Assembly (NCBI GenBank): GCA_033060915.1
Contig: CM065396.1
Location: forward strand, 9,997,001-10,061,000
Direction of reading: 5' to 3'
Source: Euryodendron excelsum
Taxonomy: Eukaryota > Streptophyta > Magnoliopsida > Ericales > Pentaphylacaceae
DNA: 64,000 bases
The translations under genes were made by a program, and so were the position numbers. Below are positions 54,422 through 64,000 of this stretch, piece after piece. The notes beneath the pieces are model-generated. The model had not been told where the DNA came from, made no database searches, and was given only the letters and a program-made list of their open reading frames with translations. The first letter of the stretch is position 1. Each line of letters opens with the position of its first letter.

Positions 54422-57400
54422 TGTCGCGCCTAGATTTTTCACACTCGAAAAATACACACACAAGTGGAAAAAACACTATACTCTCTCGTTAGAACTCACC
54501 CTCCTAAAAGAATGAATGCGACTAGGTTTGAATTGAAAATAAATTTGAATAAAGGGCTTTCGAAAAAAGTTTGGAGTCGCCACCTAACTTGATTAAGGTG
54601 AGTTAGGTCACCTAAAAACTAAGCATAATCCCAAAGACTACACTTAGGGTTTTTGGAAAAGGTTTTTGAAAATACCACCTCAAGAGAGGGTTTTTAAGAA
54701 AAATAGGTTGTTTGGCAACCTTTGAAAAATATTAAGCCCTTTTAGAAAAATAACTCCTTTTAGTCTTTCGAAAATAGTGATCTAGGTTTAGAGGTTAGTT
54801 ACGTGTAGGGAAGACACACTAAGCCATCACCCTACCCCGCCCTTGCGGTACCTACATGCCTATTTACCCTAGATTCACCTATGAGAGTCTCTAACTAACA
54901 AATGACCAATCCTATCCACTTTGAAAAAGAATGTTTAAAAAGAAATTTAACATGATGCATGATATGCAAGTGCAAGAAAAGATAATTGAAAAATTGATTT
55001 GATTTGAAAAGAAAGAGATAGAAGTTTGTATTTGGAAAAGAAGGTTTTGGAAATTGAAAATAGAGATTTGGAAATAGAAATTTGGAATTGGAAGTTTGAA
55101 AATAGATTGAAAATTTGGAAAGATTTTTGGGAAAAAGAAACTTGAAAAATGTTGTGACCTCACCCATGAGGGTTGCCTACGTATTCTTTTGGAGGAATCA
55201 GGTCAGTCATAGTTCAGACAAGAGTTCGATAGAAAATAGTATATTAGATTCGAAAAAGAGTTTGATTTGAACTTAGAAGATTGGAAATTGGAAGTTGGAA
55301 TTAAAGGATTAGGAAATTGATTTGGAAATATTGAGATTTAGGAAACCTAGACTTAGGAAGATAAGATTTAGGAAAGACTTGAGATTTAAGAAAGATTTGA
55401 CTCGGATGTTGGACTTGGGAGATTGGAGAAAGATTGGATATAGGAAAGATTCAAATTAGGAAAGGTTCAAATTAGGAAAGTTTCGTTTTAGGAAAGTTTT
55501 GTTTTATGAAAGTTTTAAAATAAGAATGGTTTTATTTTAAGAAAGTTTTGAATTAGGAAAGTTTCGAATCAGGAAAGTTTAGATTTAGGAAAGATTTGAA
55601 AGTTGAAAAGTTTAGAATTTAGAAAGTTTCGAATTTATAAAGTTTTAGATTTGGAAAGATTTGAAGTTTAGAACATTTAGAAGTTTAGAAAGATTTGAAA
55701 AGTTAGATTTGGAGAGTTAAGATTTGGGAAAGGGATGGAACTAGGAAAGGGTTGAATTAGGAAAGATTTGGAAACTTAAAGTTTAAGGAAAGATCTAAAA
55801 GTTTAGGTTTAGGAAACTTATGGTTTAGGAAGGTAGGAGATTAAGAACGAGTGGATTAGGAAAGATTCAGACTAGGAAGGATTGAGATTCCTATTTACTA
55901 AAACAAAGGATTAGATTATGTTTCTAAAATATGTGTTTTGATTTTGTTTCCAAAAACGGAGGATGGGACCTAGTTTCCTAAATGGGGAGATTGGATTCGG
56001 TTTACTAAAGGGAAGATTGGATTTGACATGGATTTGGAAAGGGAAGTTTTAGAAACCCTAGATTCGAAAAGCTATAGTTTTGATGTAGAAAAGGAGTTTT
56101 GGAAATATATATAATTTTAATGTAGAAAACAAGAGGTTTTGAGGCAAAAATAAGGGATTGGAAATCATGTTTTTGGGAAGGAAAATTAAGGTTTTCTAAT
56201 TGTGGGTTCTAGGATTTAACTTAGGCTCTAAGGAAAGAGTTTTTGGAAAGCGAGTTTTTTGGAAAGAGTGATTTTTGGAAAGAAATCCTAGAGAGGAGTT
56301 CTTGGAAAGCGAATTTTTAGGAAAGCATTTAGGGATTGTTTTTAGAAAGTGAATTCGAAGAATGTGTTTTTGGAAAGAGTTCTTGGAAAGAGTTTTTCTA
56401 GGAAGAAAACCTAGGGAGCGCTTTTAGAAAGTGAATTTCAAGGAGAGTGTTTTGGAAAGGAGTTTAAAAAAGAGTTTTTGAAAAATAGATTTTTGGAGGA
56501 AGTTTTTTAAAAAAAACTTTGGTAAGTAGATTGGAGAGAATTTTTAGAATGCAGATCGGCAAGTAACGTATCTTGAGAAGATTTGAGCGCCTGTACTAGT
56601 GGCTACCATGTAATTTTTAGCTTGGCTTCACTAGGAGTGACTCCGAAAGGTCCGGGAAGAATTTAAGGGACTAGGAATGGCCTGGAAGGATGGAACAGGG
56701 CAGGAACCCTTAGAACAGGGTCCCAGAGGTATTTTACCTAAAAAAGGATAACAAGAATTGTCGGAAAGGTTAACCGGGCCATTAGGGGCAAAACAGTCAA
56801 TTGGGCCGGGAAGCTGTCAGGACGGACTCAGAATGTCCCAGAAGAAGACTCGAGATTTGGAAACATTGTTTAGAATGTTCCTAAAGGCCACCGGTTTCAT
56901 ACCCAGAGCCGATGTGGTCGAAAAAAGCGACCGGCCCACCAGGGGTAAAACGATCATTTTGCACCGGGTTTACCGAAACTGACTCGGAATGATCCGGAAA
57001 GACAAAGGAATGTCGGGAATACTATAAAAAGCATTCTCGAGAGGTTACTGGTTTGATACCCAGAGCTAGTGTGGTCCCCGGGGCATTCGGATGCCTAGGG
57101 GCAAAATGGTTATCTTGATCAGAAAGCCTCGAAATTGGCCCGAAACTGACTAGAACGCACCTAATCATGCCAAAAAATGGTCATCTTGGAAGGGTGGACT
57201 TACCATTCTAAAGACTTAGGTATTATCTCGAGAAACGTGCCAAAAAATGACCCTAGGGACAGTTTGGTTATTTTTCACCAAAGTGGGCTAGTAGGCACTG
57301 GGTTGACCTGGGTTTTGAGTGTTTCTGTCACTCTGACGGCGGTCTCATGATACAGGAATTTGTTGGCAATTCCCTATATTGACCTGCTTGCGAGTATTTC

Positions 57401-58117
57401 CGTTACTCTGACGGTTGCAATGTTTACGAGTACTTCCGCTACTCTGACGGTTCGCAATCATTCCTAAGACTGCCTGATCTCGGGAAGCTACTAAAGGGAC
57501 TTAGCGCCTGAGAAATCAACTTTCTCCAAAGGCATGTCGAAACGGACATTTCTGCATTGGCGGGCTAGCAAGCGCAAAAGGTGGACCGTTCTACCATCTA
57601 GGGGATTTGGGGTCTCGTCCCAGTCAACAGGTTTGAAGGGACTTACTATTCCGAAGAGACTTTCTTCAAAAAAACGTGCCGGATTGGATAGACTTACTAT
57701 CTCGAGGAATCAACTTTCTCGAGAGAGGGATTGGAATTGGAATTGGGAAAGAGGACTTACCATCTTCGAAAAAACGTGCCTATTGGAATTGGAAAGGGGA
57801 CTTACCGTTTTCGGAAAGACACGCCTATAAGAATAGGAAAGGGGACTTACCGTCCTTGAAAAGATGTGCCTGTTTGAATTGGAAAGGGGACTTATCGCCT
57901 TCGGAAAGACGTGCCTGATTTGGAATTGGACCGAACAATGCCCCCGAGGACATTTTGGTCATTTTGCCTCTATTTGGGCCTAGTGGGCCCGCGAAGTGAT
58001 GGATAGACAGGATTAGACTTGAAAAGTTGATTTGACTCAGAATATGTCCACATTGACTTGAATACAAAGTTTGGACGGACTGTAGACTGCCGAGCGGTCA
58101 AAAATGGGGTGCTTATA
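54422..58117 (-). repeat. Gypsy LTR H, minus strand, internally deleted, 3696 bp
   Basis: On the plus strand it starts TGTCGCGCC (the complement of the LTR end GGCGCGACA) and ends GGGGTGCTTATA (the complement of the LTR start). The hairpin and intact PBS-like decamer are at 54582-54608 and 54573-54582. At about 56550 the sequence jumps from the G-poor segment to the CTTGCCGA block, which removes about 1 kb including the TATA box. I find no clear target duplication (gagtc against atatt), so its origin as a solo LTR is not proved. Confidence 0.75.
57750..57935 (-). repeat. 45-bp tandem repeat, 4 units, in LTR H
   Basis: GGACTTACCG or close variants lie at about 57753, 57798, 57843 and 57888, an exact 45-bp spacing, with GGAAAGACGTGCCT between them. 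It is at the same LTR position as the ~80-bp expansion in LTR B, but with a different unit length. Confidence 0.75.
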
Positions 58118-60370
58118 ATATTTTGCCAAAACGATCGTTTTGCCCCTGGGCACTCTGGCACATCTTTTAAGAAAGCACCAATCCCTTGAGATGGTAAAGC
58201 CACCTTTTCAAATTGTCTCTAGATAGTCCAGTTTATTCGATATGCCACACAAATCCATCATGGCCCCATCCAGTAATTTTTTTATCAAACTAACCGTTTT
58301 GTCCTTGGTGGCCCGAGCATTTCCTAAACCTTGCCAGCTCTGAGTACCAAATCGACATTCATTGGGATACCCATTGAACATCCTCATCCATTTTCAAGCG
58401 ATTCCCATAACTCAAAACACCTCTAAGTCAACAAAATCTTCTTGGAGCATCTCATAGACACTCCACTAAGGTTGTCTTTTTCTCCGATTCATTGATTAAA
58501 ACGTATCATCAAATGACTTGAGAAAAGTGTAAATTAGGGAATTCCTGAAAACTTTTCCATAGGTCTTTCCATCGATACGGCTTGATTGAAAAGATCCCTT
58601 CCCGAAGCATCCGATCGCATAGCTCGAAAGTTATCACTTTGAAAAACCCTTGGAGCATCTCACAAATACTTTGCCAAGGTTGACTTTTTCTTCAATTCCC
58701 TTATTAAAACGCATCATTAAACGATATGAAAATGCATAAATTAGGGAATTTCCTTAAGCTTGTCCAGAGGACCTCCCATCGATACGATTCGATTAAGGGG
58801 GTTGCTTTCTAAAAGCCACGATCATGTAGCACAAAAACTACTATTTCTAGAAACTCTCAGAGTGTCTCATCAACGCTCTAAAAAGTTTATTTTCATGCAC
58901 GCTTCTTGATGAAATATCTCTGTCATCCGAAATCCTTTGGAGCTCCCTGAGGGCTCCCGATCCACGAGAAATAGTGGGGGAACGTTGTGAACGCGACTGA
59001 TTTCCATTAATCTTTTCCAGATTGCACGAATTTAGAGGTGAAGTTAGTATAAAAGTTTTCAGTGGTAGAGTGTATGCTACATGCACCCAGAAAATGATCA
59101 GATCGGACAAAACTTGCCTTGCAACCTAAGTTAGGCTAGTACAAGGAATGCCACGCGGCACTCAAACACTAGCCCAATACAGGCGCATGTAATACATACT
59201 CCAGTTCCCTAGGATTTTTCCTATAAATACCATGCCACTCCTCAATGTAATTTAGAGCTGAAAATAGTAGGAAAACTTTGCCCAATTCAATATAGAACCC
59301 CAAAATTCCAAAAACCCTAAAGTCATCCAAAGATCCAAGCCTCTCCAAGCATATTCAAGCCTATTCAAGCTCAAGACTATCCATCTATGGTGGATTAAAG
59401 GTGCTTAGAGGCTAAACGTGAAGCTCTATTTACATTTATGCTTCCCCCACTCCTTTCTTCTCCCTTCTTGCTCACTTGAGCTCTTCTTCTCTTTTAATCC
59501 CCATCTTCTACTTTCTCTTCTTGCATGCTTGAAACAAGAAAACTCTTAGGCCATGCTTAGAGGAAAGCTTATGAGAACCACCGGTTGGGAGACTTCTCAC
59601 AAGCCTACTTGCAATGTGGTGTTGTATGATTCATGACCCCCTTGCATTAGTATGGTTACCTTGTTCATGTATTGCTTGCATTGGCTTCATTTTCTATGTT
59701 TTAAATCATTTTCAAAAACACCATTGCTTCCATCTTCCAAAGCTCTTTAAAGTCCATGCTAAAATGATATCCTAAATGTTGCTTTAAGTTGGACTTTCTT
59801 TAAGTTTAAACTAAGAACCTTAGTTTTCCAAGCCTTAGAAAACTCTCCTAAAACCCTCAACCTCTACTCTTGCATCCATGCATTTCACTCTCTTGAGTGG
59901 TTTTCAAGCTTTCAAATTGTTTTCAAAACTGCTTATTCCATATTGATTTTCAAAGTTTTACTCTCTTGAGTTAGTGGTTGTAATGGTTCCAATGCAACTC
60001 TCTTTTGAGTGGTTTCAAATACCAGCCATATGAACTCTACACTCACTTAAGTGGTTTTGTTAAAATGGTTTCCAAAGACTACAACTCTCTTGAGTTGGTT
60101 TTCATCAAGCTTTTCACGTAAAACCATAAAGTTTCCAAAACCATGAAATGATAAGGTTATCTTTACATGAAATCAAGGTTTTCAAAAACCCCTTTTTAAG
60201 TATATGCATAGAATTACCTTTTCCAACTTTCTAAAACCATTAGGACTAAACCCTAGCTCAAAACCACCTTCTAAAACCCTAGGTTAACCCAATCCTAGGA
60301 ACCTAACCCTAGTCAACCAAATCCTAGGTTAACCTAACCCTACTAATGTTGAATTTTATTTAAGTGAGGC
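58118..60370 (+). repeat. Old, diverged gypsy-related LTR sequence
   Basis: It keeps the family blocks GATCGTTTTGCCCCTGGG and GGTGGCCCGAGC, a TATA box (59222-59229) followed by the CTCCC-rich and TTGCATGCTTGAAACAAG blocks found in all other LTRs, and the start of a G-poor tail. No clear 3' end; truncated near 60370 before the transposase remnant. Two to three copies of a ~207-bp repeat lie at 58443-58880. Confidence 0.6.
58443..58880 (+). repeat. ~207-bp degenerate tandem repeat
   Basis: TGGAGCATCTCA starts units at 58443 and 58651; a third partial unit is near 58857 (CAGAGTGTCTCA). Each unit holds a TTAGGGAATTYC block and a CATCGATACG block, about 206-208 bp apart. Confidence 0.65.
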
Positions 60371-60379
60371 TAAATTTTA

Positions 60380-60840
60380 TTTACTTTGTAGATTTATACT
60401 ACCTTGTCGATGCTGGTTATCCAAATAAGAAATGATAACTTGTCCCGTACAAGGGAGAATGATACCATTTCCAAGAGTTTCACCGAGGAGAGCCACCGAA
60501 TACTGAAAATGAGGCATTCAACAAAGTACACTCCTCATTGCGAAGTGTTATCGAAAGAACCTTTGGAGTATGGAAGGCAAGATGGGTTATCTTGAGGGAT
60601 ATGCCGTCCTATGACATAAAAGTACAAACTGCAATTGTAGGTGAGTCAATGGCCATACATAATTTTATTAGGTGAAATACTGAACACTTTGAGGTGCTTG
60701 ATTGTATTGCAAATATTGAGGATTTTGTATTGGAGGAGAAAGTGAATGATGCAAATGTAAATTAGGAGTAGTCCTCCAACTTGATGAATCAAGTTCAGGT
60801 ACAAATGAATGTATGTAGAGATAGGATACGACAATGTATC
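60380..60840 (+). pseudogene. PIF/Harbinger-type transposase C-terminal fragment
   Basis: A DDE_Tnp_4 (PIF/Harbinger) transposase remnant, an enzyme that cuts and joins transposon ends in functional copies. In one frame 60403-60432 reads LVDAGYPNKK, the conserved segment around the second catalytic Asp, followed by two stops and PYKGE. A frameshift leads to 60517-60672, with HSSLRSVIERTFGVWKARW, around the catalytic Glu, then IVGESMAIHNFI and a stop at 60673. The frame continues to 60763 with an acidic stretch. The N-terminal half and any terminal inverted repeats are not seen. Confidence 0.8.
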
Positions 60841-61860
60841 GCTTGTCATGCAAACCGTCGCAACCAATAGTTGGCTTTTGGTTAGGACACCTCCAAATGG
60901 CTGCTGCTTATGCCCATGTTGTTTGTTTCTACTATTGTATTACGTATATGTTTTGACCATTATTGTATGGTGTGAGACTACCTACATCTATGTTTATTGA
61001 AAAATATTGTATTACTAATTATTATTTATGCATCCATCACGAAGACCATGAGGAAATGTCTAAACCAATTCCACATTCTCATGCTTTGTATAATCACTTA
61101 TTATAAATTTTTATTATAATAATGACATGCAGTTTGTTCACTATTATTTAATCTTTATTATAATAATGACATGCATCCTCACCATCTGTTCACAGTTGTT
61201 GTATGGTTTGAGGATAGTTGTATGTTAAGTACAAAACATTGTAATACTTGTATTATTAGTTATGTATTTATTTCGAACCCAAGATGTTGTAGCACTCCAC
61301 TAACAAAATCTAGTCACCTCAAGCCCCAAAACCATATAAAAAATGATTGGGTTAATACATTAACATTATATTTGTATTTTACACAATAAATTATAATTTA
61401 TTTAGTATTTTATTTTTATACTAATTGAAACAAGTTTGTTTAAATTGTAAAAATTAAAATAATAAGTTTCAAAATGACGAATTTTTAAAATTAAAAAAAA
61501 ATTACTTTTGGTCACATAAGAACACTTATTGACAAGTGCAAACAATTTAAGGATAAAATGGTCATTTTTACATGACACAACATAAAAAGTTTTAAGCCAT
61601 TACCAAACGCCCCATCTAAGATTTTCAATAAGCCATTTTTTTTTTTTTTGTACGTTATCAAATGCCATATTCAAACATTTTTTAAGTTGACTTTTTTGTA
61701 CGTTATCAAATGCCATATTCAAACTTTTTTCTTGTACTTATTTTAAGCAACTTTTTTGAAAAAAAAAAAATTGTACCAAACTATCATTAATTTGGTAGAT
61801 AAGTTTTTATTTTTTATATTTTTAAAGTTGGGTTTGGTAAAAGAACTCGCACCGCGTAAC
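60841..61860 (+). other. AT-rich spacer with short direct duplications
   Basis: No gene recognised. Two local duplications are visible: TTATTATAATAATGACATGC at 61111 and again at 61155 (44 bp apart), and GTACGTTATCAAATGCCATA at 61650 and again at 61698 (48 bp apart). The TTACCAAACGCCCC stretch (about 61600) and GGGTTTGGTAAAAG (about 61830) are reminiscent of MITE-type ends, but I cannot define borders. Confidence 0.45.
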
Positions 61861-61862
61861 CT

Positions 61863-62053
61863 TTGCGTGAGCCACCAAGGTTACTCCGCCGTGCCAATTT
61901 GTACAGTATCTATACTGCTACGAAAAAAAAAAACACAAAAAAAAGGGCTGAAGTAGGGTTTCATGCATTATCCGTTTGCAACCCACGGATCTCTCACCCT
62001 CTCTCTCTTTGCCTCCACAGCTCAACTTTCCAACTCCAGAGCTCGGAGGGAGG
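61863..62053 (+). other. Possible 5' UTR exon of the Snu114-like gene remnant
   Basis: A CT-rich stretch with CTCTCTCTCTTTGCCTCC, typical of plant 5' leaders, ends at a GT donor-like GGAGGGAG|GTACAC (62053). The next recognisable coding piece begins at 62470 after a TTCAACAG acceptor. No start codon in frame with the exon is evident. This is a guess from composition and position. Confidence 0.3.
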
Positions 62054-62469
62054 TACACAGCTAAGCCTCTCTCTCTCGTGGACACTCATCTTATCAGCGT
62101 CTCACTCTATCTATATATGTAATATATGTAATTGCACGTATATATGTATGTTTGTATGTATGTAATGGTCCGATCGTGAGGATGTGGAGTTTGTGCTTGA
62201 GTGTCAGATCGGATCTGGTGTTCCAACAAATGGGTTTTCATATATTTGATTTCCGTGTATTTTTTATTCTGTTACATTTGGATGGATGAGAAACTTTGCA
62301 AAATTTCCAACCGTCCTATACTATGCTACTCTGCTCTGTTAGGGTTTTCTTTTCAATCTATGTATCTATAGGTTTCTAGAAATAGAATTATGCATTGGTT
62401 AATGAAGACTACGAAAATGATATAGCTGCTTGCCTTAACTAGTGTACTATTTTTTTTTTCCTTCAACAG

Positions 62470-63799
62470 GTTAATACAGAGAGGGCTATACGTCATGCAA
62501 TCCAAGAGCGCCTCCCTATTGTAGTGGTGATCAATAAGGTGATATCTTGATCCTTTTAGTGCTCTAAATGACATTCTTACTATCTTATATTCTTTTGATT
62601 GTCTGTTAAACATTAATCCTCCATAAGCTTGGGTTCTGTTTTGCTAATGTATGTACTTAATATATTTGTTTTTTAGGTTGACAGGCTGATCAATGAATTT
62701 AAATTGCCCCCAAAAGATGCTTATCATAAGCTTAGGCGTACAATTGAAGTCATCAATAACCACATCTCTGCTGCATCTTCGACTGCTGGAAATGTCCAAA
62801 TTATTGAACCTGCTGTTGGAAATGTTTGCGTTGCAAGTGCTAATGCAGGATGGTCTTTCAGTTTGCAATCATTTGCTAAACTATATGTCAAACTCCATGG
62901 TATACCATTCGATGCAAATGAATTTGCGTCCAGTGTTTGGGGAGATTTCTACTTCGATTCTAATGCCCGAGTTTTTAGGAAGAAACAAACTGCAAGTGGA
63001 GTGGATAGTTCATTTGTCCAGTTTGTGCTAGAACCTCTCTACAAGTTATATAGCCAAGTAATAGGAGAACATAAGAAGAGTGTGGAGGCAACTCTTGCAG
63101 AACTTGGTGTGACACTCAGCAATGCAGCTTACAAATTAAATGTTAGGCCTTTGCTTAGGTTGGCATGTAGTTTGGTTTTCGGCTCCTCAACAGGCTTTAC
63201 TGATATGCTAGTTCATCACATTCCTTCTGCACAAGATGCTGCAACTAATAAGGTTGTACATATTTATACTGGCCCTAGGGATTCTGCCATTCGCAAGGCC
63301 ATGGAAAAATGTGATCCTTCTGGCCCCTGATGCTTAATATGAGCAAATTGTACCCTAAATCTGACTGCAGTGTTTTCGATGCTTTTGGTATGTTTTATAG
63401 TGGTGAAATTCAAATGGGCAGACTGTACGTGTATTGGGAGAAGGCTATTCACCGGATGATGAGGAGGACATGACAGTAAAAGATGTAACAAAATTATGGG
63501 TTTATCAAGCACGTTGTAGGATACCCCTAAGCAAGGCTCCTCCTGGTTCTTGGGTTCTCATTGAAGGTGTGGATGCTTCTACTATGAAAAATGCCACACT
63601 TTGTAATCTGGATTCTGACGAGGATGTGTATATATTTCGGCCTCTTCAGTTCAATAGTCTTCCTGTGGTGAAAACAGCAACTGAGCCTTTAAATCCAAGT
63701 GAGCTACGCAAAATGGTGGAGGGGCTTAGGAAGATCAGCAAGAGCTATCCTCTAGCCATAGCTAAAGTTGAGGAGTCATGGGAGCACACTATTCTAGGC
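62470..63799 (+). pseudogene. U5 snRNP 116-kDa GTPase (Snu114/GFA1/CLO)-like gene fragment
   Basis: An EF-2-like GTPase of the U5 snRNP that helps drive spliceosome activation and disassembly in the nucleus. Exon 62470-62538 encodes NTERAIRHAIQERLP and VVVINK; exon 62677-63799 continues VDRLI, so the G4 motif NKVD is split by the 138-bp intron. Then come ASAN-AGWSF (G5 region), FVQFVLEPLYKLYSQVIGEH, GVTLSNAAYKLNVRPLL, GSWVLIEGVDAS and KTATEPLNPSEL. The ~990-residue family protein is represented by only about 420 residues; the G1-G3 motifs are absent upstream and the match ends at HTILG. Two single-base losses shift the frame (CCCC run before 63328 and GGG run 63416-63418). No intact protein can be made. 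Confidence 0.85.
62539..62676 (+). other. GT-AG intron in the Snu114-like fragment, 138 bp
   Basis: The donor AAG|GTGATATC and the acceptor TTTTTAG|GTTGAC, with a T-rich tract before the acceptor. Retention of the intron argues that this copy arose by DNA-level duplication rather than as a retrocopy. Confidence 0.8.
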
Positions 63800-63810
63800 A
63801 TAGAACTAAA

Positions 63811-63990
63811 AAAACGGTGTGTAACGGGCGTAACGGCCGTTACGTAACCGTATCGCTGAATGCTGTGCCGGTTATGTACCTGATATCTCAAGAAAATTTT
63901 ATTCATAAGAGCGGACGTTACAACACTGTTACAGTCAAATATAGGCCGTTACGTCCGTAACGGTAACAGTAACGGTGCTACGAAACAAAA
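63811..63990 (+). repeat. Cluster of CCGTTAC/GTAACGG palindromic repeats
   Basis: GTAACGG or its complement CCGTTAC occurs at least six times, for example in GCGTAACGGCCGTTACGTAAC near 63828-63848 and in GGCCGTTACGTCCGTAACGG near 63934-63963. The two dense clusters flank a ~90-bp centre and could be the ends of a small inverted-repeat element whose arrival ended the Snu114-like homology at 63799. Borders are not defined. Confidence 0.5.
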
Positions 63991-64000
63991 AATTCCACTG

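Noticed and set aside
61863..62165. 100-residue ORF as an N-terminal exon of the Snu114-like gene
   Set aside because: Ser/Leu/Cys-rich translation with no similarity to the acidic N-terminus expected for this family; CT-rich leader-like DNA is the simpler reading.

Overview
This is plant nuclear DNA, almost entirely nested, decayed LTR retrotransposons. At the right end there is a PIF/Harbinger transposase remnant and a broken copy of a conserved spliceosomal GTPase gene. Evidence for a plant: a Ty1/copia primer-binding site matching initiator tRNA-Met, Tat/Ogre-type Ty3/gypsy elements with a tRNA-Arg primer-binding site and very long LTRs, and a GT-AG intron in a gene resembling the U5 snRNP 116-kDa protein (Snu114; GFA1/CLO in plants). 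The density of nesting suggests a large repeat-rich angiosperm genome. I cannot name the species.

Layout. (1) A minus-strand Ty1/copia element spans from before the window to 53387. Its 3' LTR (1-390) and polypurine tract lie at the left edge. Its accessory ORF (40633-42053), pol (42788-44138 and 48825-50335), gag (50336-51963), primer-binding site (52005-52016) and 5' LTR (52019-53387) lie far to the right. (2) Gypsy element 1 (1218-40556, plus strand; target duplication gagtg/gggtg) split the copia 3' region. It has LTR A 1218-6026, a decayed gag and no pol, a 69-bp tandem array, and LTR C in three pieces. (3) Solo LTR B (7005-12648, duplication AAGAG) sits in the leader of element 1. (4) Element 2 (18865-32497) and solo LTR F (33073-37573, duplication GACAC) sit inside LTR C. 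(5) Solo LTR G (44144-48819, duplication ATCAC) splits the copia pol. (6) From 53388 to about 60370 there are older LTR fragments of the same superfamily, including a minus-strand LTR H (54422-58117). (7) From 60380 to 64000: transposase remnant, AT-rich spacer, and the Snu114-like pseudogene, which ends in a cluster of CCGTTAC/GTAACGG palindromes.

No gene in the window looks intact. Removing the insertions leaves LTR A (4809 bp) and LTR C (about 4846 bp) nearly equal in length, which supports the nesting map. The Tat-like family here appears non-autonomous: both complete elements keep LTRs, primer-binding site and polypurine tract but have no reverse transcriptase or integrase, so a partner elsewhere would have had to mobilise them.

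The most interesting signals are: an array of the palindrome ATGTGTCGACACAT upstream of the copia LTR TATA box that recurs upstream of the accessory ORF; a primer-binding-site-like decamer beside an 8-bp hairpin inside the gypsy LTRs; a hairpin just 5' of the gypsy polypurine tract with paired base changes; an almost G-free transcribed LTR segment; and a gag start codon nearly 5 kb from the presumed transcription start.
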